From the NCBI GenBank assembly GCA_902496275.1, contig CABVAC010000001.1, positions 1 through 64,000 on the forward strand: a stretch of DNA of 64,000 bases. Reading direction: 5' to 3'. The notes beneath the pieces are model-generated. The model ran no database searches. It saw only the letters and a list, made by a program, of their open reading frames with translations, and was not told the DNA's origin. Position 1 is the first letter of the stretch. The number at the start of each line of letters is the position of its first letter. The DNA comes from an uncultured Collinsella sp. GTDB lineage: Bacteria > Actinomycetota > Coriobacteriia > Coriobacteriales > Coriobacteriaceae. The position numbers were made by a program, and so were the translations under genes. Of the stretch, positions 33,040 through 41,752 are shown piece by piece.

Positions 33040-34181
33040 TAGCGTATTTGTACGCCGGCTTTCTTTTTCTCGGCCTTGACGCGATAGAGCTCCGCATCGG
33101 CAGCGCGAAGTAAGTCTTGCCAGGTATCAACACTATCGCCGACCCGCGCGCAACCGATGGACATCCGCAATGCATACGGCACCTCGGCATGCGCGAGCTC
33201 GTCGTTGATTGTCGCGCACAGATGCATGATATCCTGTTCCGCCGCTGCCTTTTGGAGCACCACGAACTCATCGCCACCATAACGCGCGATAAAGCCACCA
33301 GACGCCGAGCAGACCTCTTTGAGCGCAGCGGATATTACCTGAAGAGCATGGTCGCCCTCCACATGTCCATAGCGATCGTTAATCTGCTTAAAGCCGTCAG
33401 CGTCCATCATAAGCAGATATACATCTTCGGCCTGATCCACATTTGAAAAGAGCGACAGCATATAGGTCTCAAAACGGTTGCGGTTGTTGAGTCCAGTCAA
33501 CGGGTCAGTCGAGATCAGTTGCTCCTGATAGACGATATAGAGCAGCAGGATGCTCAGCGTTATACCGAAGCAAAGGCCGGGTACCGAAAACAAAACCTGG
33601 AAGGTACCGCCCACCAGAGCGGGAACCGCAAAAAAGGCGAGGGTGCGATAAATGGCCTTCTTTTGCAGGCTTTCGACTTTTCGAGCCTGAATAAAGGCAT
33701 GCAAGGACGTATATATGACGTAGCAGTAGCTAACGATAGGCTGAATCATATAAAGCGCTCCGCGGCGATATACGCCCTGCGCATCGATATAGAACATAGT
33801 GTGCGTCCAGTAGCTGGTAAATGCCAGAACGACCACCAATGCTGTTGGCAACGTTAAAAGTACCACCCTGTAGGGCGTGGTCAGGAGCCGTGAGCCCTGC
33901 ATCGTCTCGGAATAGAAAAACCAAATGAGGCACGCGATGGCGAACAGCGAAAACGAGACCGCGTTGGAAATCCAGTTGGCCGCGATGCCTACAGGAGTGC
34001 TTACGCCGTCCGAGAGCGTCCAGATCATATCGAAGAAAATGTAGACAGCAGACGTGTAGCCCAGCATGCTAAACAAAAGCTGCTGGGTGCTCGAGAACAG
34101 GGAGCGACGACTTCGTACGGCAAGCCCGATAAGAATAATCATGCACAGCAGGAATATCTCGATCTTGAGTGCCTTAATCAC
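33039..34181 (-). CDS. membrane diguanylate cyclase (GGDEF)
   Basis: A 380-residue protein with an N-terminal membrane region of about seven hydrophobic segments (a 7TM-type sensor, about 1-210) and a C-terminal GGDEF domain (about 215-380): DPLTGLNNRNRF, LLMMDADGFKQINDRYGHVEGD, active-site RYGGDEFVVL. The motif is intact, so cyclic di-GMP synthesis is likely. No RxxD inhibitory site is visible upstream of GGDEF. The start is a GTG at 34181 with GGGAGG seven bases upstream; the longer open frame to 34409 has no such site. The sensed signal is unknown. Confidence 0.85.
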   Translation of the reverse strand: MIKALKIEIFLLCMIILIGLAVRSRRSLFSSTQQLLFSMLGYTSAVYIFFDMIWTLSDGVSTPVGIAANWISNAVSFSLFAIACLIWFFYSETMQGSRLLTTPYRVVLLTLPTALVVVLAFTSYWTHTMFYIDAQGVYRRGALYMIQPIVSYCYVIYTSLHAFIQARKVESLQKKAIYRTLAFFAVPALVGGTFQVLFSVPGLCFGITLSILLLYIVYQEQLISTDPLTGLNNRNRFETYMLSLFSNVDQAEDVYLLMMDADGFKQINDRYGHVEGDHALQVISAALKEVCSASGGFIARYGGDEFVVLQKAAAEQDIMHLCATINDELAHAEVPYALRMSIGCARVGDSVDTWQDLLRAADAELYRVKAEKKKAGVQIR

Positions 34182-34282
34182 TAGACGTCCTCCCTTCAAT
34201 ATCCAAGAGGCCAGAATCGCCCGAGTCGCGCCCAGGCGCCAAACACCCCTTTCTCCGCAGGGGTAAAGGGAATCATAGCAGA

Positions 34283-34322
34283 GCGCCCGAACGTCACTGC
34301 AGAACAGCCACCGTTCGGGCGC
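34283..34322 (-). terminator. hairpin after kdgT
   Basis: GCGCCCGAACG pairs with CGTTCGGGCGC around an 18-base loop, just past the kdgT stop. No T run follows, so termination is uncertain. Confidence 0.5.
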
Positions 34323-34371
34323 CCATACGGCGCGAATTGCACACGCCGGCTTGATTGACTCGCGTCGACGA

Positions 34372-35394
34372 TTACTCGCCGTCGATGTCGGTCGCGACGG
34401 CCTCCTCAATAGCCTCGACGCCTTCGACCGACAGATCCTCTTTGCCGTGGCAGAACTTCTTATCGACCCAGCCGGTCAGAATCGGGGCCATGATTGCCGT
34501 GATGATGACGGCGGTGGCGATCTGCGCATACGCGGTGGGCGCAAGCTCGGCATAGCGCGGAGCGACCTCGGCGAGGGCGACCGGCGTGGTCATGGCCGTG
34601 CCGGCAATGGTGGAGCATGCCACAGCCGCCTTACCGTTGCCGCCACACAAGCGCTCGAAGGCAAAGGTAATGGGACCGACGATAAAGAGCGTGATGAAGC
34701 CCAGCAGGATACCCGAAATACCGCCGGTAATAAAGCTCGACAGGCTCATGGACGCGCCGAGCTGAAATCCGATGACGGCAATCGCAGGGTTGGCACCGGG
34801 AACTAGCAGGTTCTTGATAAACGGGAACAGGTTGCCCAGAACCATGCCGATAACGAGCGGCAAAATGGAGCCGATGATAGTACCGACAGGGATGTTGGCA
34901 AGGCCCGAAACACCAAGGATGATCATCGTGACGGCGGGGCCGGCCGTAAAGAACAGGATACCGACGGCGCCCTGCTCGGACTCATCGCCGAACTCGCCCA
35001 TGATGCCCGTATAGAGCGCCATGTTGCAAAACGTAATGCCGCCGATGATAGACACGGAGCTCAGACCCAGGAAGTTATCGTTAAAGAAATATGCCACGCC
35101 TAGGCCGAGAGCCGCTGCGACGACCAGCTTGGGAATCAGCACGACGATGCCGGTCTTGATGGCGCCCGGCGTGGACTTGAAGCTGATGCCGGCGCCCACA
35201 AACAGCAGGATCGCGGCGACGATGGTATTGGAGCCACCGCGGCAGGCAGCCGTAAAGAAGCCGCCGATCTCAAAAACCTGCGGGCAGAAGGTGTTGAGCA
35301 AAAGACCGACGATCATCGGATAGATCATGATGTCGCCCGGAATGCGCGGGACCTTGAATTTCTTTTGCTCGTTGGTGGTTGCTTCCTGTGCCAT
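34372..35394 (-). CDS. kdgT: 2-keto-3-deoxygluconate permease family protein
   Basis: A 340-residue membrane protein of the KdgT family with about ten hydrophobic segments (IPGDIMIYPMIVGLLLNTFCPQ, FVGAGISFKSTPGAIKTG, GGITFCNMALYTGIMGEFGD, IAGTAMTTPVALAEV). KdgT imports 2-keto-3-deoxygluconate, a breakdown product of pectin and uronic acids, with protons. No catabolic genes for that sugar acid are adjacent, so the substrate is by family only. Start at 35394; the ribosome binding site is weak. Confidence 0.85.
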   Translation of the reverse strand: MAQEATTNEQKKFKVPRIPGDIMIYPMIVGLLLNTFCPQVFEIGGFFTAACRGGSNTIVAAILLFVGAGISFKSTPGAIKTGIVVLIPKLVVAAALGLGVAYFFNDNFLGLSSVSIIGGITFCNMALYTGIMGEFGDESEQGAVGILFFTAGPAVTMIILGVSGLANIPVGTIIGSILPLVIGMVLGNLFPFIKNLLVPGANPAIAVIGFQLGASMSLSSFITGGISGILLGFITLFIVGPITFAFERLCGGNGKAAVACSTIAGTAMTTPVALAEVAPRYAELAPTAYAQIATAVIITAIMAPILTGWVDKKFCHGKEDLSVEGVEAIEEAVATDIDGE

Positions 35395-35543
35395 GAAACC
35401 CCATTTCCGCTGACGGGGTACAAAAGCCCACGTCACGCTTTGCTACAGTAAAGTTTGACCATGGTACCAGAAGAAATAGACCAGCTCGGTGAAAAATCCG
35501 ACAAGTTGGGATGGAACGAGATTCGGCGCCCGCGACGCCACCC

Positions 35544-35867
35544 CTATATAAGGCTCAAGACAATATAGAGTACGATGCCCGAGACGCAGCACCACAGCAT
35601 CGATTTTGTCTTGACCGCCACGACCACGACGCCGGCGGCCGCAATCCAGGGAACCAAGGCAGGCCAGAGTCCCGCGTCGAACGCGCCGGGGCTCACCAAG
35701 TCGTTGGCGACCAGCGCGGCAAAGGCAGCGGGCGGGATATAGCCCAGGGCCTCGGTAATGCGGGGCGACAGGGTCCGCCCGCGCAAGGCGAACGCCGGCG
35801 CGATGCGAAAGAACGCGATAGCAGCCCACGACGACAGCCACAGAACCAAGAACTCGTTAACGGGCAT
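35544..35867 (-). CDS. azlD: AzlD family protein, small subunit of amino acid exporter
   Basis: A 107-residue membrane protein with three or four hydrophobic segments (FLVLWLSSWAAIAFFRIAPAF, EALGYIPPAAFAALVA), as in AzlD. With AzlC it forms a two-component exporter of branched-chain amino acids or analogues. The start at 35867 overlaps the azlC stop by 11 bases, so the two are translationally coupled. Confidence 0.8.
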   Translation of the reverse strand: MPVNEFLVLWLSSWAAIAFFRIAPAFALRGRTLSPRITEALGYIPPAAFAALVANDLVSPGAFDAGLWPALVPWIAAAGVVVVAVKTKSMLWCCVSGIVLYIVLSLI

Positions 35868-36549
35868 CGCGGGCACCTCTTCCGTCAAATACAGCATCGC
35901 ACGCCAACGCAATGGCAATGCCGGCCACGACGCTTGCCGGCACGGCAATATTCGTGAGGCCCAAGAACTTGCATACGGCGACGGACACCGCGCCCGAAAC
36001 CGCCGCGACAACGTTGCCGCGCGACAGCCGCTGCGAAAAGAGCAGGCAGATAAAGAGCGAGGTGCAGACAAAGGCTGCAATGGCGGTGGGAACATCGACA
36101 ACGGCGCCGACGATGGCGCCCATCGTACACGAAACGCCCCATGTTGCGATGAGGATCACGTTGAGCACAAAGGACTCGCGCGGGCCCCAATCCTCCCCTT
36201 CAACCAACTTGGCAAGCGAGATGCCATATGCCTCCTCGGTAAGTGTCGCGGCAACAGCCAGCGTCTGACACTTCGAGGCACCCCTCAGATGCGGCGCGAT
36301 CGATGCCGAGTAAAGCGCAAAACGCGAGGAGACGGCGGCGACGCTCGCGACGATCGATGCTGCAGGCACACCCGCCAGCCACAGGTTGCAGATCATAAAC
36401 TGCCCGCTGCCCGTCACAAACGTGCTGCTCAGAGCAAAGACCATCCAGGGCTCCATTCCCGTCTGCCCCATGATCATTCCGCACGGCGCGCCTATTGCAA
36501 CATAGGTAAGCATCACCGGCCAGACGGTTCTAACGATTTTGAGCACCAT
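35857..36549 (-). CDS. azlC: AzlC family branched-chain amino acid exporter, large subunit
   Basis: A 230-residue membrane protein of the AzlC family: GAPCGMIMGQTGMEPWMVFALSSTFVTGSGQFMICNLW-type N-terminal pattern (family hallmark region FVTGSGQF), SSRFALYSASIAPHL, LTEEAYGI. It is the large subunit of the AzlCD exporter. Start at 36549. It complements the liv importer in the same window, although the two are far apart. Confidence 0.87.
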   Translation of the reverse strand: MVLKIVRTVWPVMLTYVAIGAPCGMIMGQTGMEPWMVFALSSTFVTGSGQFMICNLWLAGVPAASIVASVAAVSSRFALYSASIAPHLRGASKCQTLAVAATLTEEAYGISLAKLVEGEDWGPRESFVLNVILIATWGVSCTMGAIVGAVVDVPTAIAAFVCTSLFICLLFSQRLSRGNVVAAVSGAVSVAVCKFLGLTNIAVPASVVAGIAIALACDAVFDGRGARDAR

Positions 36550-36675
36550 ACGCTTCTCACCCTGACAAGGTCTCCGAGCCGCATGTAGCGATACGGCAGA
36601 ATCATCATCCGACAGCAACCGAGTTCACCTACAATTGCCACCGGATCGAAAGACACAACTTTTTAGGAAGTCATT

Positions 36676-37488
36676 ATGACAGCTATCGATCGAGACCGGG
36701 CGCGCGCGGCCTTCAAAAGCTACACCGATGCCTACGACGCCACCAACCCACGCATCGCGCTCAAAATCGAGCATACGTACCACGTGGCCGAGGCATGCGA
36801 TGCCGTAGCGCGCGAGCAGGGCTGGTCGTCAGAAGATATTGACCTGGCATGGCTTTGCGGCCTGCTACACGATATGGGCCGCTTTGAGCAGCTGCGACGC
36901 TGGGACACCTTTAAGGACGCCGAGAGCATGAGCCATGCGGCGCTGGGCATCGAGGTCCTCTTTGGCGAGAATCCCGCCGATGCACCCGCCACGACAAACA
37001 TCCGTGACTTTATCGAAACCGGTGCGCATGACGAGCTCATCCGAGCGAGCATCGCCTATCACAGCGACTTTCGCCTGCCGGCACAACTCGACGAGCGTAC
37101 ACGGTGCTTCTGCGATATCGTGCGCGATGGTGACAAGATCGACATTATGCGCACCATCGCCGACAGCACCGTCGACACCATCCTCAAGGTGGACGAGAAG
37201 ACGTTTCTCGGCAGCCGTTTCTCGTCGCCGACACTTGCCGTTTTTGACGAGCACCGCTGCGTCGCACGCGATGAACGCAACGAGCCCGCAGACTACCTGG
37301 TGGGACTCATCTGCTTTATGTTTGAGCTCGTCTATCCAGCGAGCCGCGCGCTGGCGCGCGAGCAGGGCGATATCTACCGCCTGCTCGACGCGCCTTTTGG
37401 CATCACGCGGCCCTTTACCGACCCCGCCACGCAGGCAACTTGGAGCCGCCTAAAGGACGAGATGCGCGACTGGCTGGCGCGCGCCTAG
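36676..37488 (+). CDS. HD domain phosphohydrolase
   Basis: A 270-residue soluble protein with a complete HD-type metal site: EHTYHV (His about 33/36), LLHDMGRF (HD at about 65-66), YHSDFRLP, and RDGDKIDIM. HD enzymes cut phosphate esters of nucleotides or related compounds; the substrate is unknown. AGGAAG precedes the ATG. Its TAG stop shares the bases CTAG with the stop of the convergent etfA gene. Confidence 0.82.
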   Translation: MTAIDRDRARAAFKSYTDAYDATNPRIALKIEHTYHVAEACDAVAREQGWSSEDIDLAWLCGLLHDMGRFEQLRRWDTFKDAESMSHAALGIEVLFGENPADAPATTNIRDFIETGAHDELIRASIAYHSDFRLPAQLDERTRCFCDIVRDGDKIDIMRTIADSTVDTILKVDEKTFLGSRFSSPTLAVFDEHRCVARDERNEPADYLVGLICFMFELVYPASRALAREQGDIYRLLDAPFGITRPFTDPATQATWSRLKDEMRDWLARA

Positions 37489-38690
37489 CGCTCAAGCTGG
37501 GCCAGCAGCTCCTCGACGACCTCGACGGCGTCCCCAACAACCTTGTACTGGGCAGCACCAAAAATGGGGGCATCCGGGTCCTCGTTGATGGCGATGATGC
37601 ACTCCGCCCCACCGATGCCGGCAAGATGTTGGATGGCGCCCGAAACACCGATACTCACGAGAAGCCTGGGCGAAACCGATACGCCCGTCTGGCCAATCTG
37701 GTGGCGATACTCCAGCCAACCCGCCTCCACGACGGGACGCGTGCAACCAAGCTCGGCACCCAGGGCATCGGCGAGCCTTCGCATCAGCGGCAGGTTTTTC
37801 TTGGAACCAATGCCGCGACCCACCACGACAAGGCGCTCGGCATCGGCAATCGAAGCCTGCTGCCCCCACTCCTCGGCGGGAATCGAGATCTCGACACGGG
37901 CCTTAACGTCTTCCGCAAGCATCACCTGGGTGATCGCGCCGGAACGGCCGTAGTCGAAGTCGGGCGCCTTAAAGATGCCGGGACGAACCGTTGCCATCTG
38001 CGGACGGTGGTTGGGGCAAATGATGGTGGCCATCAAGTCGCCGCCAAACGCCGGGCGCGTCTGCTGCAGTAGGCCCGACTCCGCATCCATCGAAAGCACG
38101 GTGCAGTCGGCCGTAAGACCCGTCTGCAAACGCACGGCAACGCCGGGTGCCAGTTCGCGACCAAAAGCGGTCGCACCATATAGGATGGCCTCGGGTTTGC
38201 GTTCGGCTACCAAATCGCAGATCAAGCGGGCGTAGACCTCCGCATCGTTTTGGCGCAGACGCTCGTCGCGACAGGCCAGGACTTCGTCGGCGCCCGCGCA
38301 AACCAGATGCTCCAGGTCCCCAAGCGAGCCCTCGGGGCTTATGCCGACCAGTGCCACCAGACGGCAGCCGCGAGCATCGGCAAGCTCGCGCCCCTTGCCC
38401 ATGAGCTCGTAGGCCACGGGAGCCACGGCATCGTGCTCGTCAGTCTGCACGAAGACCCAAATGTCTCGATATGCATCAAGGTCCACCGTACCAGCGGCCT
38501 CGTCACGCTCGATCGAGATAGCGTTGACGGGGCAGGCGTCGACGCACCCACCGCATAGGATGCAGTCGTCGGTTACGCGGGCGCATCGGCTGGGTCGCTC
38601 GCCTTCCACTACGATGCCGCCCGAGGCACAGGCGCGAACGCAGCGACCGCAGCCGATACAGGCTTCGCTATCGATAATCAGTCCGCCCAT
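37485..38690 (-). CDS. etfA: electron transfer flavoprotein alpha subunit with ferredoxin domain
   Basis: A 401-residue EtfA. Residues about 1-60 are a two-cluster ferredoxin (CIGCGRCVRAC at 11-21, CILCGGCVDACP at 43-54); the rest is EtfA with the FAD-binding C-terminal half (VVVGRGIGSKKNLPL, GWLEYRHQIGQTGVSVSP, AIQHLAGI, IAINEDPDAPIF). An EtfA with a built-in ferredoxin next to EtfB and a GlcD-type dehydrogenase matches the LctC subunit of the electron-confurcating lactate dehydrogenase described in Acetobacterium woodii. It directly follows etfB. Confidence 0.9.
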   Translation of the reverse strand: MGGLIIDSEACIGCGRCVRACASGGIVVEGERPSRCARVTDDCILCGGCVDACPVNAISIERDEAAGTVDLDAYRDIWVFVQTDEHDAVAPVAYELMGKGRELADARGCRLVALVGISPEGSLGDLEHLVCAGADEVLACRDERLRQNDAEVYARLICDLVAERKPEAILYGATAFGRELAPGVAVRLQTGLTADCTVLSMDAESGLLQQTRPAFGGDLMATIICPNHRPQMATVRPGIFKAPDFDYGRSGAITQVMLAEDVKARVEISIPAEEWGQQASIADAERLVVVGRGIGSKKNLPLMRRLADALGAELGCTRPVVEAGWLEYRHQIGQTGVSVSPRLLVSIGVSGAIQHLAGIGGAECIIAINEDPDAPIFGAAQYKVVGDAVEVVEELLAQLER

Positions 38691-39506
38691 CTATGCCATC
38701 CCCTCGATAATCTTGGCAAGCTTTGCCGCCTGCTCGGACGCCGTCCCCTCAACGGTCTCGCACGTTTGGTCACGGTCGGGCACAAACGAGCGCACGACCT
38801 GTGTCGGCGACCCGGCAAGGCCGCAACGCGCGGGGTCGGCGTTCACGTCGGCGGCACTGACCACGCGCACGTCCGCCTCCTCCGCCGCGCGAATACCGGC
38901 AATACTCGGCATACGCAACTGGCCAATCTCCTTGGCAGTCGTCATCGCGCACGGCATCTCAAGGTACACCGTCTCCTCGCCGGCATCGCATCCGTGAACG
39001 AGCGCCAGCGAGTCACACGTCGTAAAGCCCGCGCTTTGCACGCAGCTCACGTCGGTCACGCAGGGAATCTCAAAGGCACCGGCAAGCTCGGGACCAATCT
39101 GGGCCGTATCGCCATCCACCGCCATCTTGCCGCAGATGAGCAGGTCGAAGTCCTCGTCGAGCGCCTCGATGCCGCACTTGAGGGCGTAGGTGGTCGCCAG
39201 GGTATCGGCACCTGCAAAGGCGCGATCGGTCAGCAGCAGCGCGTCGTCGGCACCGCGGGCGATGCAGTCGCGCAGCAGCGACTCGGTCGCGGGGATGCCC
39301 ATCGACACCACCGTTACGCGCACGTCCATGCCAAAGCCGATAAAGTCGTCTTTCAGCGCCAGCGCGCATTCCAAAGCGCTCGCATCAAAGGGATTAATGA
39401 CCGCCTGCTTGCCATCGCGCACGATGGTATTGGTCTTGGGGTCCATCTTGACCTCGGTGCTGCCCGGCACGGCCTTGACGCACACCACCATATGGAAATC
39501 GCTCAT
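38691..39506 (-). CDS. etfB: electron transfer flavoprotein beta subunit
   Basis: A 271-residue EtfB: VCVKAVPGSTEVKMDPKT, NPFDASALECAL, SMGIPATESLLRDCIARGADDALLL, and the AMP/FAD-contact region LLICGKMAVDGDTAQIGPELA. In bifurcating Etf complexes this subunit carries the flavin that splits electrons between NAD+ and ferredoxin. The ATG at 39506 has GGGGG nine bases upstream; the in-frame GTG at 39512 is too close to it. It starts two bases after the lactate dehydrogenase stop. Confidence 0.92.
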   Translation of the reverse strand: MSDFHMVVCVKAVPGSTEVKMDPKTNTIVRDGKQAVINPFDASALECALALKDDFIGFGMDVRVTVVSMGIPATESLLRDCIARGADDALLLTDRAFAGADTLATTYALKCGIEALDEDFDLLICGKMAVDGDTAQIGPELAGAFEIPCVTDVSCVQSAGFTTCDSLALVHGCDAGEETVYLEMPCAMTTAKEIGQLRMPSIAGIRAAEEADVRVVSAADVNADPARCGLAGSPTQVVRSFVPDRDQTCETVEGTASEQAAKLAKIIEGMA

Positions 39507-39508
39507 CT

Positions 39509-41110
39509 TCACGCGCCCCCTTTCTGGACAAGCTCATCCAAGAGCTTCTCCGAAAACAGGTTGCCGCGACCCAGCTGCCCGTCGGGATCGAGCTGGAGCT
39601 TGAGCCGCGCCGACTCGACCATGGCCTCGTGACCGTACATCGTCTCTAAGAAGCCCGCCTTGATCTTGCCGACGCCGTGCTCGGCAGAAACGGCACCGCC
39701 CATAGCCGTTACCTCCGCAGCCCACTGGGCAAACAGCTCGCCACCGCGACGGTAGTCCTGCGCATCGCGCGGCAGGATGTTCACATGCAGATGGTTGTTA
39801 CCGATGTGCCCCCAGGCAGCAGATTCAAGCCCGCTTTCGGCCAGTGCGCGGCGATAGAGGACCACGACATCGGCAAGGCGTGCATTAGGCACCGACATGT
39901 CCGAACCCAGTTTGGTGATGGTGGGATCCGTGCGGCGACGCTCGTCGATAAGCATATTGACGCTCTCGGGGACCGCATGGCGGAAGAACCGCTGGCACTC
40001 GCGATCAACCTCGGTGCGCGCGACCCATGTCGCATCGTCGCGGCCACCCGCAAACTCGAGCACCCATCCCAGGTGGTACAGTTCCTCGGTCGCCTGGGCC
40101 TCGTCATCGCAGTCGAGCTCCACGTACACACAGACCTTGGCCTCTTTGTCGAGCGCCGGCAGCGAGGCAAACGCCGTCGACTGCTCGCGCTGGCGACGTA
40201 GAATATCCAGGGCGCCAGCGTCGAAGTACTCGATGGCAGCCGCATGGGACAGGACGGGACGCACGGAATCGGTAAAGGACACGGCCTTGTCTTCGCTATC
40301 GAAAAAGCAGCTCACACCCCAAACGACCGCAGGCGCCGCCTGCAGGGCAATCTCGAGCTCGGTGATAACGCCGAGCGTGCCGCAAGCACCGATAAAGAGG
40401 TCGATGGCGTCCATTTCGTCCGCAACGAAATAGCCTGAGGCATTTTTTGTCTTGGGCATGGTATAGCCGGGAAGATCGAGCTCGAGCGTACGGCCCACTG
40501 CCGTCACGAGCGACAGGTGGCGGCCCTGGGCAAAAGCCTCGCCGCGCTGAAGCTCAAGCAAATCGCCATCAGCCAGCGCGACGTGGAGTCCCGTGATATG
40601 TGGGCGCATGGGACCGTAGGCGTAGCTGCGGGCACCAGAGGCGTTACATGCCGCCATGCCGCCCAGACAGGCAGATGCCTCGGTGGGATCGGTGGGAAAG
40701 AACTGCTCGGGGGCCTCTTGGAACTCCTCGTAGGCCTCAAGCGATGCCTGGTCCCAACCAGCAGTCGGCAGCACCTTCTTGCTCAGCTGCTTGCGCAGCT
40801 CCGAGAGCACAACGCCCGGCTCCACGCGCAGCAGAAATTGGCCTTGTTCATCGCGACGAAGGCCCAAGTAGCGATTCATACGGGAAGTATTGAGGATATG
40901 CCCGCCGTGGGGCACGGCGCCGGCGGCAAGGCCGGTTCGGGCGCCCTGAACCGTTACCGGAACACGCTCGGCATGGAGCTTTTCCAAAATGGCACGGACC
41001 TCGTCTTCCGTTGTCGGAAACGAGATGCTCGAGGCCTCGCCCGATGCGCGAGACTCATCGCGACCATACTCTTCGAACTCGTCGGTGAAGGGTTTGATGG
41101 TTACAGACAC
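39509..41110 (-). CDS. lctD: FAD-linked lactate dehydrogenase (GlcD/LctD type)
   Basis: A 533-residue flavoprotein oxidoreductase of the FAD_binding_4 / GlcD family: PMH-type FAD domain (VTVQGARTGLAAGAVPHGG, GGMAACNASGARSYAYG, GACGTLGVITELE) and the C-terminal FAD-oxidase domain ending in WGHIGNNHLHVNILP and SAEHGVGKIKAGFL. It should oxidise lactate (or another 2-hydroxyacid) to the keto acid. Followed immediately by etfB and etfA. A TTGACG -35-like box and a pair of TTGGTCA repeats lie upstream (41355-41382). A glycolate dehydrogenase is the main alternative. Confidence 0.88.
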   Translation of the reverse strand: MSVTIKPFTDEFEEYGRDESRASGEASSISFPTTEDEVRAILEKLHAERVPVTVQGARTGLAAGAVPHGGHILNTSRMNRYLGLRRDEQGQFLLRVEPGVVLSELRKQLSKKVLPTAGWDQASLEAYEEFQEAPEQFFPTDPTEASACLGGMAACNASGARSYAYGPMRPHITGLHVALADGDLLELQRGEAFAQGRHLSLVTAVGRTLELDLPGYTMPKTKNASGYFVADEMDAIDLFIGACGTLGVITELEIALQAAPAVVWGVSCFFDSEDKAVSFTDSVRPVLSHAAAIEYFDAGALDILRRQREQSTAFASLPALDKEAKVCVYVELDCDDEAQATEELYHLGWVLEFAGGRDDATWVARTEVDRECQRFFRHAVPESVNMLIDERRRTDPTITKLGSDMSVPNARLADVVVLYRRALAESGLESAAWGHIGNNHLHVNILPRDAQDYRRGGELFAQWAAEVTAMGGAVSAEHGVGKIKAGFLETMYGHEAMVESARLKLQLDPDGQLGRGNLFSEKLLDELVQKGGA

Positions 41111-41455
41111 GCGAACTCCCCCTTTAGCTAACTACAGTGTTTGCAGGGAGATGTTACCGCATCGTTTCGTCGACGTGTTCGAGACCGTCTCCATAATTGG
41201 CGATTTTTACGTTCGTGCAATTCGGCGAACGGCAAGGCTTCCTCGGCAGACGATGCTTTTGACACATATGGCCCCGCCGTCGCCGACCGCGCGATTGTCG
41301 CTCGAAAAAAGTTGGAGTATTTTTTGCCGCCTTTTACCTGCGGAGACGCCAATCCGTCAAGCATTTGGTCAGAAATTGGTCAAGTAGCGGCTGATAAGGT
41401 CGGCGTCGACAGCCAAAACCGATAGAAGTTTTGGCCCAGAAGCAGGGAGGTTCCC
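41111..41455. other. 345-base divergent control region
   Basis: Gap between the lactate dehydrogenase operon (minus) and the surface locus (plus). It holds a minus-strand TTGACG (41360-41355), two TTGGTCA direct repeats 11 bases apart (41365-41371, 41376-41382), and the GGGAGG ribosome binding site of the next gene. I see no gene in it. Confidence 0.5.
41365..41382. promoter_or_regulatory. TTGGTCA direct repeat, candidate operator
   Basis: Two identical 7-base copies spaced by one helical turn, next to the putative -35 box of the lactate dehydrogenase operon. GntR-type lactate regulators use TGGT-containing half sites, but no such regulator lies nearby. Confidence 0.3.
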
Positions 41456-41752
41456 ATGGCATATTACTGGCCCCAGTACGGCATCGCCATCGAAGTCGAC
41501 GACGATCCCCATCTCCTGCCTTTCGACGAAGAGGCATTCCCCGATACGACGGTCTACCACGTTACCACCGATGTGATCTGCGACCCCGAGTCGTTCTCGG
41601 CGCTCGCCCACCACATCGCGCATATCCACGACATCGAGCTCCCTCCCGACTTCGACGAGCTCGTCTACTCGCGCCGTCTGATGCTTCACATGCTCTTTGG
41701 AGCGGACCCGTCCACCTTTGCGCGCGTCTATACCGCCAAGGATGCCGCATGA
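41456..41752 (+). CDS. small acidic protein of unknown function
   Basis: A 98-residue soluble, acidic protein with no signal peptide or membrane segment (starts MAYYWPQYGIAIEVDDDPHLL). I do not recognise the family; the pattern of aromatic and acidic residues around HVTTDVICDPESF and HHIAHIHDIELP resembles short nuclease-fold accessory proteins only loosely. It has a strong GGGAGG ribosome binding site and its stop overlaps the start of the next gene (ATGA), so it is the first gene of the surface locus. Confidence 0.7.
   Translation: MAYYWPQYGIAIEVDDDPHLLPFDEEAFPDTTVYHVTTDVICDPESFSALAHHIAHIHDIELPPDFDELVYSRRLMLHMLFGADPSTFARVYTAKDAA

Noticed and set aside
41141..41425. 94-codon plus-strand frame in the divergent control region
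   Set aside because: No ribosome binding site, no homology, and it overlaps promoter-like sequence.
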